DNA from: Achromobacter sp. B7
Lineage (GTDB): Bacteria; Pseudomonadota; Gammaproteobacteria; Burkholderiales; Burkholderiaceae_B
NCBI RefSeq assembly: GCF_003600685.1
Contig: NZ_CP032084.1
Coordinates: 1,054,001 to 1,118,000 of the forward strand
Length of the DNA stretch: 64,000 nt
Direction: 5' to 3'
This document shows, one piece after another, positions 8,674-17,068 of this stretch (position 1 is its first letter; each line of letters begins with the position of its first letter). The notes under the pieces were generated by a model. The model searched no databases. It was given only the letters and a program-made list of their open reading frames with translations, and was not told the origin of the DNA. The position numbers and the translations under genes are program-made.

Positions 8674-10194
8674 ATGGCGAAATTCAAATTAACTCTGGTG
8701 GGCGGCCTGGTACTGGCGGCCGTATCCGGTTCGGTTTTGGCTCACGGCACCATGTCGCATCCGAAGGCGCGCATCCTGCATTGCCACGCGGGCAGTCAGA
8801 GCGAAGGTTGCGCCGCATTCAAGGCGCAGGGCGGCAGCGTGTACGACTGGCGTGAAGTCTGGCAGAAGCCGGGCGGCGAAAAGACCGTTGCCACCACGCC
8901 GGGCGACCGCCTGTGCGACGGTGGCACCAAGCCGTCCCATCGCGGCCTGAACGCGCTGGCCCAATGGCCCATCACCACGCTCAAGCCGGACGCCAATGGC
9001 AACGTCACGCTGAAGTGGAACCACACCGTGGCCCACCGCACCAAGTCGCTGCAATTCTTCATCACGAAGATGCCGTATGACTCGACCAAGCCGCTGCAAT
9101 TCTCCGACTTTGAAAAGTTCTGCGAACAGCGCGACTTCACGCCGGCCGCGGCGGGCGAAGGTCGTGAGCAGGAATACAGCTGCACGCTGCCCGCCGGCAA
9201 GACCGGCCGCCATCTGATCATGAGCGTCTGGAACACCAACCACGTGGGCGACGGCGTGACCTCGGGCGAGTCCTATCGCGCTTGCGGCGACGTGAACATC
9301 GAGGGCGTGTCCAACGTCATCAAGCCGTCGGATATCGGCGCGCTGTACTCCATCGGTGAAACCAAGGTGGGCGATTCGCTGGTGTGGCGTTTGGCTGACC
9401 CCAAGCGCAACGGCGAATACCTGGAACAGCTGCGCGTGCCGCTGGACGAGAACGCCGTGCAGGGCGAGCGTTGGACGCAAGTGCTGGGCAATGCCGTCAA
9501 CGGCACGTCCAAGCGCGTGCGCATCGGCCAGTTGGGCGCTGACGGCAAGACCGTGACGCCGATCGTAGGTGTGGACAAGTCGCACGTCTATTCGATGGAC
9601 GGCAGCAAGTACCACTTTGTGGTGACCAAGGAAGCGGCCGAGATCAAGCCGGACCCCGTGGTGATCCCGCCGCTGTCCAGCATCACCGGCCCGGTGAATG
9701 TGCAAGCGGGTCAGAAGGTGCAGCTGTCGGGCTCGGCCTCGACCGGTACCGACCTGAAGTTCTCGTGGACCGTGCCGGCCGGCATCACCGTCGCGGTGAA
9801 GGACCAGCCCACGCTGAGCTTCGTGGCGCCGACGCAAACGAAGGACCAGCAGTACTCGTTCATGCTGACCACGCGTAACGACAAGGGCGCATCGGATGCG
9901 ACCCACGTTGTGACGGTCAAGGGCAAGCCGGAAGTCATCGTTGACGAAGGCGGTAATGGTGGTAATGGCGGTAATGGCGGCACCGGCGGTAACGGTGGCA
10001 ATGGTGGCACCGGCGATACGCCGCCCGCCTACAAGGCCGGCACTGCCTACAAGGCGCTTGAGCGCGTGACGAACCTGGGCAAGGTCTACGAGTGCAAGCC
10101 GTGGCCCTACACGAACTGGTGCGGCCAGTCGCCGTTCCATTACGAGCCCGGTAAGGGCGGCTACTGGACCCAGGCCTGGGATCTGGTGAAGTAA
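8674..10194 (+). CDS. second AA10 lytic polysaccharide monooxygenase with PKD-like and CBM5/12 domains
   Basis: 506 residues. The signal peptide ends VLA and leaves His24 as the mature N-terminus (HGTMSHPKAR). The likely second brace histidine is His121 (VAHRTKSLQ). By hand alignment the axial residue is Tyr201 (SYRACGDV) rather than Phe. A GbpA-like domain (about 215-320), a PKD-like domain (about 330-420), a Gly-Gly-Asn linker (about 425-450) and a C-terminal chitin-binding module follow. The two LPMOs share overall plan but differ strongly in the catalytic domain, so they may act on different chitin faces or hosts. No strong ribosome site precedes the ATG; GAAG lies about 15 nt upstream. 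Confidence 0.92.
   Translation: MAKFKLTLVGGLVLAAVSGSVLAHGTMSHPKARILHCHAGSQSEGCAAFKAQGGSVYDWREVWQKPGGEKTVATTPGDRLCDGGTKPSHRGLNALAQWPITTLKPDANGNVTLKWNHTVAHRTKSLQFFITKMPYDSTKPLQFSDFEKFCEQRDFTPAAAGEGREQEYSCTLPAGKTGRHLIMSVWNTNHVGDGVTSGESYRACGDVNIEGVSNVIKPSDIGALYSIGETKVGDSLVWRLADPKRNGEYLEQLRVPLDENAVQGERWTQVLGNAVNGTSKRVRIGQLGADGKTVTPIVGVDKSHVYSMDGSKYHFVVTKEAAEIKPDPVVIPPLSSITGPVNVQAGQKVQLSGSASTGTDLKFSWTVPAGITVAVKDQPTLSFVAPTQTKDQQYSFMLTTRNDKGASDATHVVTVKGKPEVIVDEGGNGGNGGNGGTGGNGGNGGTGDTPPAYKAGTAYKALERVTNLGKVYECKPWPYTNWCGQSPFHYEPGKGGYWTQAWDLVK
9949..10017 (+). repeat. in-frame 9-nt repeats coding for the Gly-Gly-Asn linker
   Basis: Variants of GGTAATGGT/GGCAATGGT (9 nt, Gly-Asn-Gly) recur about seven times, with two ACC (Thr) interruptions. 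They encode the flexible linker between the PKD-like and chitin-binding modules. The repeat preserves frame, so copy number can change without breaking the protein. Confidence 0.85.
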
Positions 10195-10248
10195 GCCGTC
10201 GTTGTGTCGCGGGCCAGGGTCAACACGCCTTGGCCCGCGTTGGACGCC

Positions 10249-10285
10249 AGCCCCCTCTCAGCGATGGGAGGTGGGCTTTCTTTTT
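10249..10285 (+). terminator. Rho-independent terminator after the second LPMO gene
   Basis: The stem AGCCCCCTCTC pairs with GGGAGG-T-GGGCT (one bulged T) around an AGCGAT loop. The T-rich tract TTCTTTTT follows. Confidence 0.75.
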
Positions 10286-10326
10286 GCGTTGTTGGATTCG
10301 CCGTCAAGGCGAATCACTGAATAGCC

Positions 10327-12951
10327 ATGAAAAACAAAATACCGTTTTCGATGCTCGTGCTGGCACTAGGCACGGCGTTTTCCGCTCCGGGGCATGCGGC
10401 GTCAGCCGACGAACCCCGGCCTATTTACGTTCGGCTGAAGGCCGAAGCTCCCAACCCGGCCCAGCGCACGGCGCCCACGCCCGAAGTGGCCGGCGCCATG
10501 GATGCGCTGACGCGCCTGACGCCCGGCATGGAGCCGCTGATCCCGATGTCGCCGATGATGCGCAACTACGAGGATATCGCGGCACTGGAACGCCATAACC
10601 TTACGCGCTACTACAAGATTTCGGCCGAGATGATGCGCGGCCGCGACGCGGAATTGCTGGTCAAGCAGCTGCTTGAAAACCCGTTGGTGGAAAGCGCGCA
10701 GATCGAGCCCGTGCCGATGTCGATTGGTGACGGCCTGCAAGCCGATCCCGCCATGGCGATCACGCGCGCGGCGCCCGGCACGCCGGACTACACCAAGTGC
10801 GACGGCGCAATGGCGCCGACGTGCCAGAACTATATGCAGTCGCCCAAGCCCGGCTATTGGCCGTTGGGCGGCGTCAACGCCTTCGAGGCGCAGCGCTTGA
10901 CCGGGCACTATGGCGCGAATGTGCGTCTGATTTCGAACGAGATCAACCATTGGGATTTCGACCACGTTGATCTGCCCAAGCCTTTCCTGCATCACGGGCA
11001 GTATGTGGAAAAGCCCGATTCGCACGACACGATGTCGGCCGGCATCATGTTCGGGCAGGACAACGGCTATGGCGTGACGGGCATCGTGCCGCAAGCGCAG
11101 GCCGGCTATACCAAGTACAGCCCCAGCGGCATGGTCGATCTGCGCAACGTGCTGCAGGCCGGCGACGTGGTGCAGATCGGCGTGCACTACAAGTTCAGCA
11201 ACGGCTGCGGCCCGACCACGGCATGCTGGTTGCCCGTGGAACACGTGGATGTGGTCTATGACGCCATTTCGTATCTGACCAAGGAAAAGGGCGTGCACGT
11301 GGTGCTGGCGGCGGCCAACGGCGCGGCCAACCTGGACGACCCGTGGTTCCGTGGACGCTATGACCGTACCAAGCGCGATTCGGGCGCCATCTACGTCGGC
11401 GCGGCCGACCCGGTGCAGGGCCAGGTCGCGTGGTTCTCGGAAACGGGCAGCCGCGTCGATATGTTCTCTTGGGGTGGGCGCGTCACCACCACCGACTGGA
11501 AGGAAGGTCAGCACAACCTGTACACCACGGCGTACAGCGGCACGTCGTCCGCCAACCCCATCATTGCGGGTAGCGTGGCGTGGCTGCAAAGCCTGGCGCG
11601 CGAGCGCGGCCTGGGCAATATCCCGCCCAAGGTCATGCGGCAGATCCTGGTGGACAGCGGCAACCCCGTGCCCATCGTCAATCCGGCTCGTCCGATCGGC
11701 GTGCAGCCCGATCTGGTGCGTGCGGCGGAGCTGCTGGGCGGCGACAGCGTCGGCGGGCAGGCGCCTCAAGCGCATGTCGTCGGCTCGGTGCAAGCGAATG
11801 CGGGCGACAAGGTGGTGTTGTCGGCCGCGGATTCGACTGGCAAGGGTTTGAACTATGCGTGGAGCAGCCAGCCCGCGCTGACGTTCGTTGAGCAGGGCGT
11901 CAACGGCAGCTTTGTTGCACCGGAAAACGCAAAGGACGTCGCCTACCGCATCACGCTGAAAGTGACCGACTCGCAAGGGCGCAGCGCGTCCACGCACCAT
12001 GGTGTGCTGGTCAAGGCGAAGGCGGCGGGCGTGTGCGCCAACGCGCCCGCGTGGGATGCCCGCAAGGTGTACAACGTGCCGAACGAAGCGGTGTCGTACA
12101 ACGGCAAGGTCTACCACCAGAACTACTGGAACGTGGACGCCGCGCCGGACAAGAACTCGGCGCAGTACGGCAAGCCGTGGAAGATGCCCGAGTCCTGCGA
12201 CCTGGAGCCCACGCCGATTCCGCTGCCCGTTGCTCGCATCAGCGGTCCCGCTGAAGTCGCGGCGTTGCAGCCGGCCACCTTGTCGGCCAGCGGTTCCACG
12301 GGCCAAGGCCTGAAGTACGTGTGGACGAGCCTGGACGAGATCGGGCTACAGGCCAACGGCGCAACCGTTACGTTCTATGGTCCCCCGCTGGCGCAGGATC
12401 GCAACCTGACGTTCAAGCTGGCCGTGACGGACGAGCGCGGTCGTACCGCAACCGCCACTCACGTGGTGAAAGCCAAGGCCAAGGTCGTGGTGCCTGAAGT
12501 CATTGCGCCGCAAGCCAAGTTGAGCGGCCCCGCCACGGTCAAGGGCGGCGAGCGCGTCGTCTTGTCCGGCAAGGCATCCACCGGAACGGACCTGCGCTAC
12601 CGCTGGACCGTGCCCGCGGGTATCTCCGCCGGTGCGTTGGACCAGGCGGACATCAGCTTTGTCGCGCCGACCAGCACGAAGGACACGCCTTACCGCTTTA
12701 CGTTGACGGTGAGCAACTCGCGCGGCGAAGTCCAGGCCAGCCACACCGTGACGGTGCAGGCGCAGGCAGCCGTGGGTGGGCACCCGCAGTACAAGGCGGG
12801 CACCATCTATAAGGCGGGTGACAAGGTCGTGAACGTGGGTAAGACGTTTGAATGCAAGATCTTCCCGTACAGCGGCTGGTGCAGCCAGTCGCCGTCGCAC
12901 TATGCGCCCGGCACGGGTTCGCATTGGCGCGATGCGTGGATGCAGCGTTAA
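10327..12951 (+). CDS. secreted subtilase-like (S8) protein with two chitin-binding modules and three PKD-like domains
   Basis: 874 residues with a signal peptide ending GHA (residue 24). Residues about 30-140 resemble a propeptide. The S8-like domain (about 175-475) has His233 in HDTMSAG, the oxyanion Asn331 in AAANG and Ser407 in SGTSSANP. The strand that should carry the catalytic Asp reads VRLISNEINHWDFDHVDL (199-216): Ser203/Asn204 occupy the Asp position and Glu205 is nearby. Next come a PKD-like domain, a CBM5/12-like module (about 565-620, AWDARKVYNV), two more PKD-like domains and a C-terminal chitin-binding module like those of the two LPMOs. It may be a chitin-bound protease, a Glu-dependent variant, or a degenerate binding protein. 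Confidence 0.85.
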   Translation: MKNKIPFSMLVLALGTAFSAPGHAASADEPRPIYVRLKAEAPNPAQRTAPTPEVAGAMDALTRLTPGMEPLIPMSPMMRNYEDIAALERHNLTRYYKISAEMMRGRDAELLVKQLLENPLVESAQIEPVPMSIGDGLQADPAMAITRAAPGTPDYTKCDGAMAPTCQNYMQSPKPGYWPLGGVNAFEAQRLTGHYGANVRLISNEINHWDFDHVDLPKPFLHHGQYVEKPDSHDTMSAGIMFGQDNGYGVTGIVPQAQAGYTKYSPSGMVDLRNVLQAGDVVQIGVHYKFSNGCGPTTACWLPVEHVDVVYDAISYLTKEKGVHVVLAAANGAANLDDPWFRGRYDRTKRDSGAIYVGAADPVQGQVAWFSETGSRVDMFSWGGRVTTTDWKEGQHNLYTTAYSGTSSANPIIAGSVAWLQSLARERGLGNIPPKVMRQILVDSGNPVPIVNPARPIGVQPDLVRAAELLGGDSVGGQAPQAHVVGSVQANAGDKVVLSAADSTGKGLNYAWSSQPALTFVEQGVNGSFVAPENAKDVAYRITLKVTDSQGRSASTHHGVLVKAKAAGVCANAPAWDARKVYNVPNEAVSYNGKVYHQNYWNVDAAPDKNSAQYGKPWKMPESCDLEPTPIPLPVARISGPAEVAALQPATLSASGSTGQGLKYVWTSLDEIGLQANGATVTFYGPPLAQDRNLTFKLAVTDERGRTATATHVVKAKAKVVVPEVIAPQAKLSGPATVKGGERVVLSGKASTGTDLRYRWTVPAGISAGALDQADISFVAPTSTKDTPYRFTLTVSNSRGEVQASHTVTVQAQAAVGGHPQYKAGTIYKAGDKVVNVGKTFECKIFPYSGWCSQSPSHYAPGTGSHWRDAWMQR

Positions 12952-12993
12952 GCACTAAGCGTTAAGCGTCGCGCGATGGTTGCGTGATGCGCT

Positions 12994-13027
12994 GCCCCCG
13001 CCGGTTTTCCGGTGGGGGCTTTTTTTT
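12994..13027 (+). terminator. Rho-independent terminator after the subtilase-like gene
   Basis: A perfect 11-bp stem (GCCCCCGCCGG, with one G-T) closes a TTTT loop and is followed by eight T residues. Confidence 0.92.
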
Positions 13028-13049
13028 GGCGGAGCGGCTCTCATGGGCT

Positions 13050-13769
13050 TCAGGCGTGCATGTCCGCCACCACGCGATAGGTGCGTGCTTGCCCCTGCTT
13101 GTCGACCTGGCACAGCATGATGTCGTGCTGCGGACCCGCCAGCGTGGCGATGCTGGCCAGCTCGGCCGGCAGCCCGCTCAGGTCAAAGCCGATGGCCGCG
13201 TCGGGGCCAGCTGCGCGGCGGATGCCGGCCAGTAGATGGTGCAGGCGGGCGTGATGCTGCTGCATGTCTTGCATGTCTTGCACGTCTGGCAACGGATGGC
13301 CTTGAAGGTGCACCCCGGCGGCCGCGCATGGCGCTTCAAGCGCGGCCAGCTCGTCGGCGTGCCGATACAGGGCATGGAATGTGCGTGGCTGGAAGGAACC
13401 GCGGGCGGCGCAGAAAGAAGACAGCGCGCGGCCGCCCGATGCCAGCCCGATCAATTGTGAGGGTGGGGCGGGTGCGGCGCTTAGCCGATACCGAGGCCGC
13501 CGCTTCAGGTGGTGCACCGCCATCGCCGACGAGGCAATCGTCAAGGACAAACCCGCCAGCAACGGAACCAGCCAGATCAACAGGCTGGGGTGGTCCGTGA
13601 ACGGATGCTGATACTTTTCAACGGTGGTGGGGTAGAAGTAGCGCAGCAAAGGCTTGAACATCAGCCCTTCATTGAGCGCATCGGTCACCCAGCTGATCAG
13701 CACGATGGAGCTGATGGTGTAGCAGGCGGTTTTCAAGCGGTGCAGCAACACCGCGCGGGTCAATGTCAT
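13050..13769 (-). CDS. membrane protein of unknown function
   Basis: 239 residues from the ATG at 13769, chosen because GGAGG lies 9 nt upstream; a longer reading adds 29 unlikely residues. Two hydrophobic segments are visible, at about residues 12-32 and 60-82 (LLIWLVPLLAGLSLTIASSA). A soluble, presumably cytoplasmic domain follows. It has a His/Asp/Met-rich stretch near residue 165 (DVQDMQDMQQHHARLHHLL) and a beta-rich end. I do not recognise the family. It is convergent with the chitin-binding protease gene and alone on its strand. The His/Met stretch could bind metal or be plain low complexity. Confidence 0.6.
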   Translation of the reverse strand: MTLTRAVLLHRLKTACYTISSIVLISWVTDALNEGLMFKPLLRYFYPTTVEKYQHPFTDHPSLLIWLVPLLAGLSLTIASSAMAVHHLKRRPRYRLSAAPAPPSQLIGLASGGRALSSFCAARGSFQPRTFHALYRHADELAALEAPCAAAGVHLQGHPLPDVQDMQDMQQHHARLHHLLAGIRRAAGPDAAIGFDLSGLPAELASIATLAGPQHDIMLCQVDKQGQARTYRVVADMHA

Positions 13770-13935
13770 GGCCAAGCCTCCGGAGCGCGGCGAACGCGGC
13801 GACGCGGCGTCCGCGATGCAACCCAAGAGCAGAGCATCCGGATCCGCAAGAAGCAATCAGAGGAGTCTGGTAATGGCAGGGGTCTGGTTTTGGCGGGGGC
13901 AGCTAATGGCGGGCACAGCTAATGGCGGCGGAAAT

Positions 13936-13972
13936 GAAAAAAGGGCCGGACAACAAGTGTCGGGCCCTTCTT
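13936..13972 (-). terminator. terminator of the tRNA-Gly transcript (minus strand)
   Basis: AAGGGCCGGACA (13941-13952) pairs with TGTCGGGCCCTT (13958-13969) with one mismatch around a short loop. On the minus strand it is followed by a T run (the A run at 13937-13942). Confidence 0.75.
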
Positions 13973-14027
13973 AGGTGACTGCAGAGATCAAGAACACGGG
14001 GTTGCTTGACCGCTGCACATCTGAATT

Positions 14028-14103
14028 TGGAGCGGGAGACGAGTCTCGAACTCGCGACCTCAACCTTGGCAAGGTTGCGCTCTACCAACTGAGCTACTCC
14101 CGC
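14028..14103 (-). tRNA. tRNA-Gly (anticodon GCC)
   Basis: 76 nt including an encoded 3' CCA. On the minus strand it starts GCGGGAGTAGCTCAGTTGG and has anticodon GCC (complement at 14068-14070) in the loop CTTGCCAAG. It has the T-loop GTTCGAGAC and an acceptor stem GCGGGAG/CTCCCGC that pairs perfectly. A terminator lies 56 nt downstream. It is transcribed divergently from murB. Confidence 0.97.
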
Positions 14104-14146
14104 ATGGGTTCCGTCATGAACTGCTCAGAACCGTTTTCTTATGCAC

Positions 14147-14172
14147 TCTGATCAACTTGGTTATCGATCAGA
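14147..14172. repeat. 7-bp inverted repeat upstream of tRNA-Gly and murB
   Basis: TCTGATC (14147-14153) and GATCAGA (14166-14172) flank 12 nt in the divergent promoter region of tRNA-Gly and murB. It could be a protein-binding site, or chance in a region of lower GC. The rest of the 14104-14342 gap shows nothing else recognisable. Confidence 0.3.
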
Positions 14173-14342
14173 AGGCGCGCATCTTACATGATTTTTTCGA
14201 GCTTGTCATTGGGCTGAGATTTTTCGCGTTTTCGCCGTGTTCTCTATAAAGAGCGACTGTTGAAAAGCGGGGTACTCAAACCAAAACACTCAATCAAGTA
14301 ATATGAGCGAAGACCGAAACTATAGCATAGCCCGTAGCACCC

Positions 14343-15389
14343 ATGTCAACTGCCCCTGCTATCAACACGGCGCCAGCCGCGCTGACTCCCGCCGCCCACG
14401 ATCTAAGCCGGCTCAATACGCTGGGTCTGGCGTCGCAAGCTGAAGCCTTCGTCACACTGGACGATGCCGCGCAATTGCCGGCCTTGTCCGACTTGGCACG
14501 CCGCGCGGACAGCCTCCTGGTGCTGGGCGGCGGCAGCAATGTTGTCCTGCCCGAACGCGTTTCCGGCCTGGTGGCCAAGGTGGCTTTCAGGGGCGTGCAG
14601 CTGTTGCAAGACGCGCCCGACGTCCGCCTGGTGGAAGCGGCGGGTGGCGAAAGCTGGCATGGCTTTGTCGAACATTGCGTCGATCAGGGCTGGGATGGCC
14701 TGGAAAACCTGGCGTTGATTCCCGGTACGGTCGGGGCCGCGCCGGTGCAGAACATCGGCGCTTACGGCGTCGAGTTCGAACAGCGCTTCCATAGCCTGAC
14801 TGCCTGGGATGTGACGGCGGCAAGGCTTGTTGAAATGGGCCCGTCCGATTGCCGCTTTTCGTACCGGGATAGCACCTTCAAGCACGACGCGCCCGGCCGC
14901 TGGATCATCGTCAGCGTGCGGTTCGCCTTGCCGCGCCCCTGGCGCCCCGTGCTGGGCTACCCGGACCTGCAACGCCACGAACGGCTGGCCCATGGCGTGC
15001 CAAGCGCGCGCGACATTTTCGACGCGGTTTGCGACATTCGCCGCGCAAAGCTGCCGGACCCCGCCGTGACCGGCAACGCCGGCAGTTTTTTCAAGAACCC
15101 CATCGTGACCGCCGACGTGCGGGACGATCTGGCCGAACGCTTTCCCGGGTTGGTGTCGTACGCGCAACCGGACGGCCGCTACAAGCTGGCAGCCGGCTGG
15201 CTGATCGACCAGTGCGGCTGGAAGGGGCAGGCCCTGGGCGCGGCGGGGGTGCATGACAGGCAGGCGCTGGTGCTGGTCAATCGCGGCGGCGCCAACGCTG
15301 CCGACATCATGGCGTTGGCCGGCGCGATTCAAGCGTCGGTGCAGGCGCGCTACGGTGTCATGCTGGAACCCGAGCCTGTGGTGGTGTAG
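14343..15389 (+). CDS. murB: UDP-N-acetylenolpyruvoylglucosamine reductase MurB
   Basis: 348 residues, the length of type I MurB. It catalyses the NADPH-dependent reduction that makes UDP-MurNAc in the cytoplasm, the second committed step of peptidoglycan synthesis. Visible hallmarks are the FAD-binding [13 protein letters not shown] near residue 60, the [17 protein letters not shown] segment near 130, the FSYRDSTFK loop, and the catalytic Ser region [10 protein letters not shown] near 240, with LIDQCGWKG near the C-terminus. The start is ATG 14343; the flexible Ala/Pro N-terminus is family-variable. The gene is monocistronic, convergent with dapB, and ends in a shared bidirectional terminator. 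Confidence 0.97.
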   Translation: MSTAPAINTAPAALTPAAHDLSRLNTLGLASQAEAFVTLDDAAQLPALSDLARRADSLLVLGGGSNVVLPERVSGLVAKVAFRGVQLLQDAPDVRLVEAAGGESWHGFVEHCVDQGWDGLENLALIPGTVGAAPVQNIGAYGVEFEQRFHSLTAWDVTAARLVEMGPSDCRFSYRDSTFKHDAPGRWIIVSVRFALPRPWRPVLGYPDLQRHERLAHGVPSARDIFDAVCDIRRAKLPDPAVTGNAGSFFKNPIVTADVRDDLAERFPGLVSYAQPDGRYKLAAGWLIDQCGWKGQALGAAGVHDRQALVLVNRGGANAADIMALAGAIQASVQARYGVMLEPEPVVV

Positions 15390-15411
15390 GGCGCGGTGCG
15401 AACGGTGCGAT

Positions 15412-15438
15412 AAAAAAGGATCCCGAGGGATCCTTTTT
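15412..15438 (+). terminator. bidirectional terminator between murB and dapB
   Basis: AAAAAGGATCCC and GGGATCCTTTTT form a 12-bp stem flanked by A and T runs, so it can end transcripts from both sides. It is 22 nt after the murB stop. Confidence 0.88.
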
Positions 15439-15451
15439 GGTTTTGTGGCGA

Positions 15452-15541
15452 GCGCTCCGGCGCCCGGCGCTCCGGCGCCCGGCGCTCCGGCGGCCGGCGA
15501 TCCGGCGCCCGGCGATCCGGCGGCCGGCGCTCCGGCGGCGC
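15452..15541. repeat. six-copy 15-nt tandem array between murB and dapB
   Basis: Six head-to-tail copies of a 15-nt unit, consensus GCGCTCCGGCGCCCG, occupy 15452-15541. Units 4 and 5 have GCGATCC instead of GCGCTCC, and units 3, 5 and 6 end with GGC variants. The array lies just past the bidirectional terminator, 24 nt before the dapB stop codon on the other strand. Because 15 is a multiple of 3, it reads open in several frames, but no start or ribosome site supports a protein. Confidence 0.92.
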
Positions 15542-15564
15542 GGCGTGCACCGCCGCCGTCTGGC

Positions 15565-16356
15565 TCAGAAGCCCAGCACGGATTGCATGTCGTACAGGCC
15601 GTTGTGCTTGTCTTGCAGGAAGCGTGCCGCGCGCAGGGCGCCTTCTGCGTAGGTGGCGCGGCTGCTGGAACGGTGCGTGATTTCGATGCGCTCGCCAATG
15701 CCGCAGAACGACACGGTGTGGTCGCCCACGATGTCGCCCCCGCGCAGCACGGAAAAGCCGATGGTACCGGGCTTGCGCACGCCGGTGTCGCCATGGCGGC
15801 TCCAGGTGGCCACGTCCGGCAGCGCCACGTCCCAGGCGGACGCAATGGTCTCGCCCATTTTCAACGCGGTGCCCGAAGGCGCATCGACCTTGTTGCGATG
15901 GTGCGCTTCAAACACTTCAACGTCGTAACCGGAATTGAGAATGCGGGCGGCCATGTCCAGCAGCTTGAGCGTGGCATTCACACCCACGCTCATGTTGGGC
16001 GCGAACACGATGCCGATTTTCTGCGCGGCAACTTCGATGGCGGCGCGGCCGTTGTCGTCGAACCCGGTGGTGCCGATGACGGCGTGCGTGCCGTGCTTCA
16101 CGCAGGCCTGCAAGTGGGCAAGCGTGCCTTCGGGCCGCGTGAAATCGATCAGGCAATCGGCGTTGGCCAGCGCGTCAAGATCATCGGTGATCAGCACGCC
16201 GGTCTGTTGGCCCAGCGGGGCGCCCGCGTCCTGGCCCAGCGACGTCGACCCATTGCGGTCCAACGCCACTGCCAATTGCAGGTCGGTGGACTTGAGGATG
16301 GCGTCGATCAGCATCTGGCCCATACGGCCGCTGGCGCCGGCAATTGCAATACGCAT
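15565..16356 (-). CDS. dapB: 4-hydroxy-tetrahydrodipicolinate reductase DapB
   Basis: 263 residues, close to the family norm. It reduces the product of DapA with NAD(P)H on the way to diaminopimelate and lysine. The N-terminal nucleotide-binding motif is [10 protein letters not shown] (residues 5-14). The substrate-binding segment [16 protein letters not shown] contains the catalytic His-His and Lys. VIGTTGF near residue 93 and [10 protein letters not shown] near 118 are also characteristic. The gene precedes nothing on its own strand in the array region and follows bamE by 19 nt, so bamE and dapB form one minus-strand transcript. The dapA-like gene at 41207 is not linked. Confidence 0.97.
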   Translation of the reverse strand: MRIAIAGASGRMGQMLIDAILKSTDLQLAVALDRNGSTSLGQDAGAPLGQQTGVLITDDLDALANADCLIDFTRPEGTLAHLQACVKHGTHAVIGTTGFDDNGRAAIEVAAQKIGIVFAPNMSVGVNATLKLLDMAARILNSGYDVEVFEAHHRNKVDAPSGTALKMGETIASAWDVALPDVATWSRHGDTGVRKPGTIGFSVLRGGDIVGDHTVSFCGIGERIEITHRSSSRATYAEGALRAARFLQDKHNGLYDMQSVLGF

Positions 16357-16375
16357 GAAGAAAATCCTTGAGGGG

Positions 16376-16912
16376 TTACCGAAGCGGCTCGGGCGCGTTG
16401 CCCGGTTGGCCGGGGTACTGATTCAGCGGGCTGACCGGAGCGGCGGCATCGCGCTTTTTCAGGTCTTCCTCTTCTTGGATGCGGGTTTCGTCCTGGTCCA
16501 GGCGCTTGTCCGCCTTTTCGTCGGCGGTGCTGCTGGGCGTGTTCAGCTGATAGGGCTGCAAATCAGGCTGCTTGTCGCCTTCCCAGCGGGTCAGGCGGTC
16601 GTTTTCGAACCAGACGGTGAACTTGCGTTCACGGGCTTCGCCATAGCCGGGCTTGTAATAGTAGGGGTAGTCCCAACGGTTGGCGTGCAGCACGCTGGTC
16701 AGGGTAGGGCTGCCCAGCGCAAAGCGGACTTGCTCGCGGCTCATGCCCGGCTGGAGCAGCGCGACTTGCTCCTGGGTGATCCAGTTGCCTTGCTGGACAC
16801 CGGCCTTGTAGGGGAAGCCCCACTTGTCCCCCGAGCAGCCGGCAAGGGCAATGGCCAGGGCGGCGACGGCCAATCCGGTCTTCAGCGAGCGGGAGGGAAT
16901 TCGTGCAATCAT
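16376..16912 (-). CDS. bamE: outer membrane assembly lipoprotein BamE (SmpA/OmlA)
   Basis: 178 residues from ATG 16912; a GTG two codons upstream (16918) is an equally placed start. The lipobox is LAGC after a hydrophobic leader. The SmpA/OmlA domain follows, with the conserved [21 protein letters not shown] helix region, then GSP and the WDYPYYY strand. BamE supports the BAM complex that folds outer-membrane barrels. A C-terminal extension of about 55 residues, rich in Asp/Glu/Lys and then Pro/Asn, goes beyond the minimal domain and is typical of betaproteobacterial versions. It is divergent from fur, an arrangement common in Proteobacteria. Confidence 0.94.
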   Translation of the reverse strand: MIARIPSRSLKTGLAVAALAIALAGCSGDKWGFPYKAGVQQGNWITQEQVALLQPGMSREQVRFALGSPTLTSVLHANRWDYPYYYKPGYGEARERKFTVWFENDRLTRWEGDKQPDLQPYQLNTPSSTADEKADKRLDQDETRIQEEEDLKKRDAAAPVSPLNQYPGQPGNAPEPLR

Positions 16913-17068
16913 GGACACTACGCGCCCCTATTATTTGGAAGCAGACAAAACCGTTATCATAAAGGTTTCATAAGGATAGTTCCGCGAGGCGGCATGAAAT
17001 CAGGTGAGCCGACTCGCGGTGCACCCTTGATCCTGCCCATGCCTACGCGGACGGAGAGCGATTACACC

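Noticed and set aside
13900..13930. Short direct repeat GCAGCTAATGGCGG / CACAGCTAATGGCGG
   Set aside because: Two copies only, near the tRNA terminator; too little to interpret.
15253..16371. Plus-strand frame through the 15-nt array and opposite dapB
   Set aside because: It begins inside murB and is antisense to dapB; no independent support.
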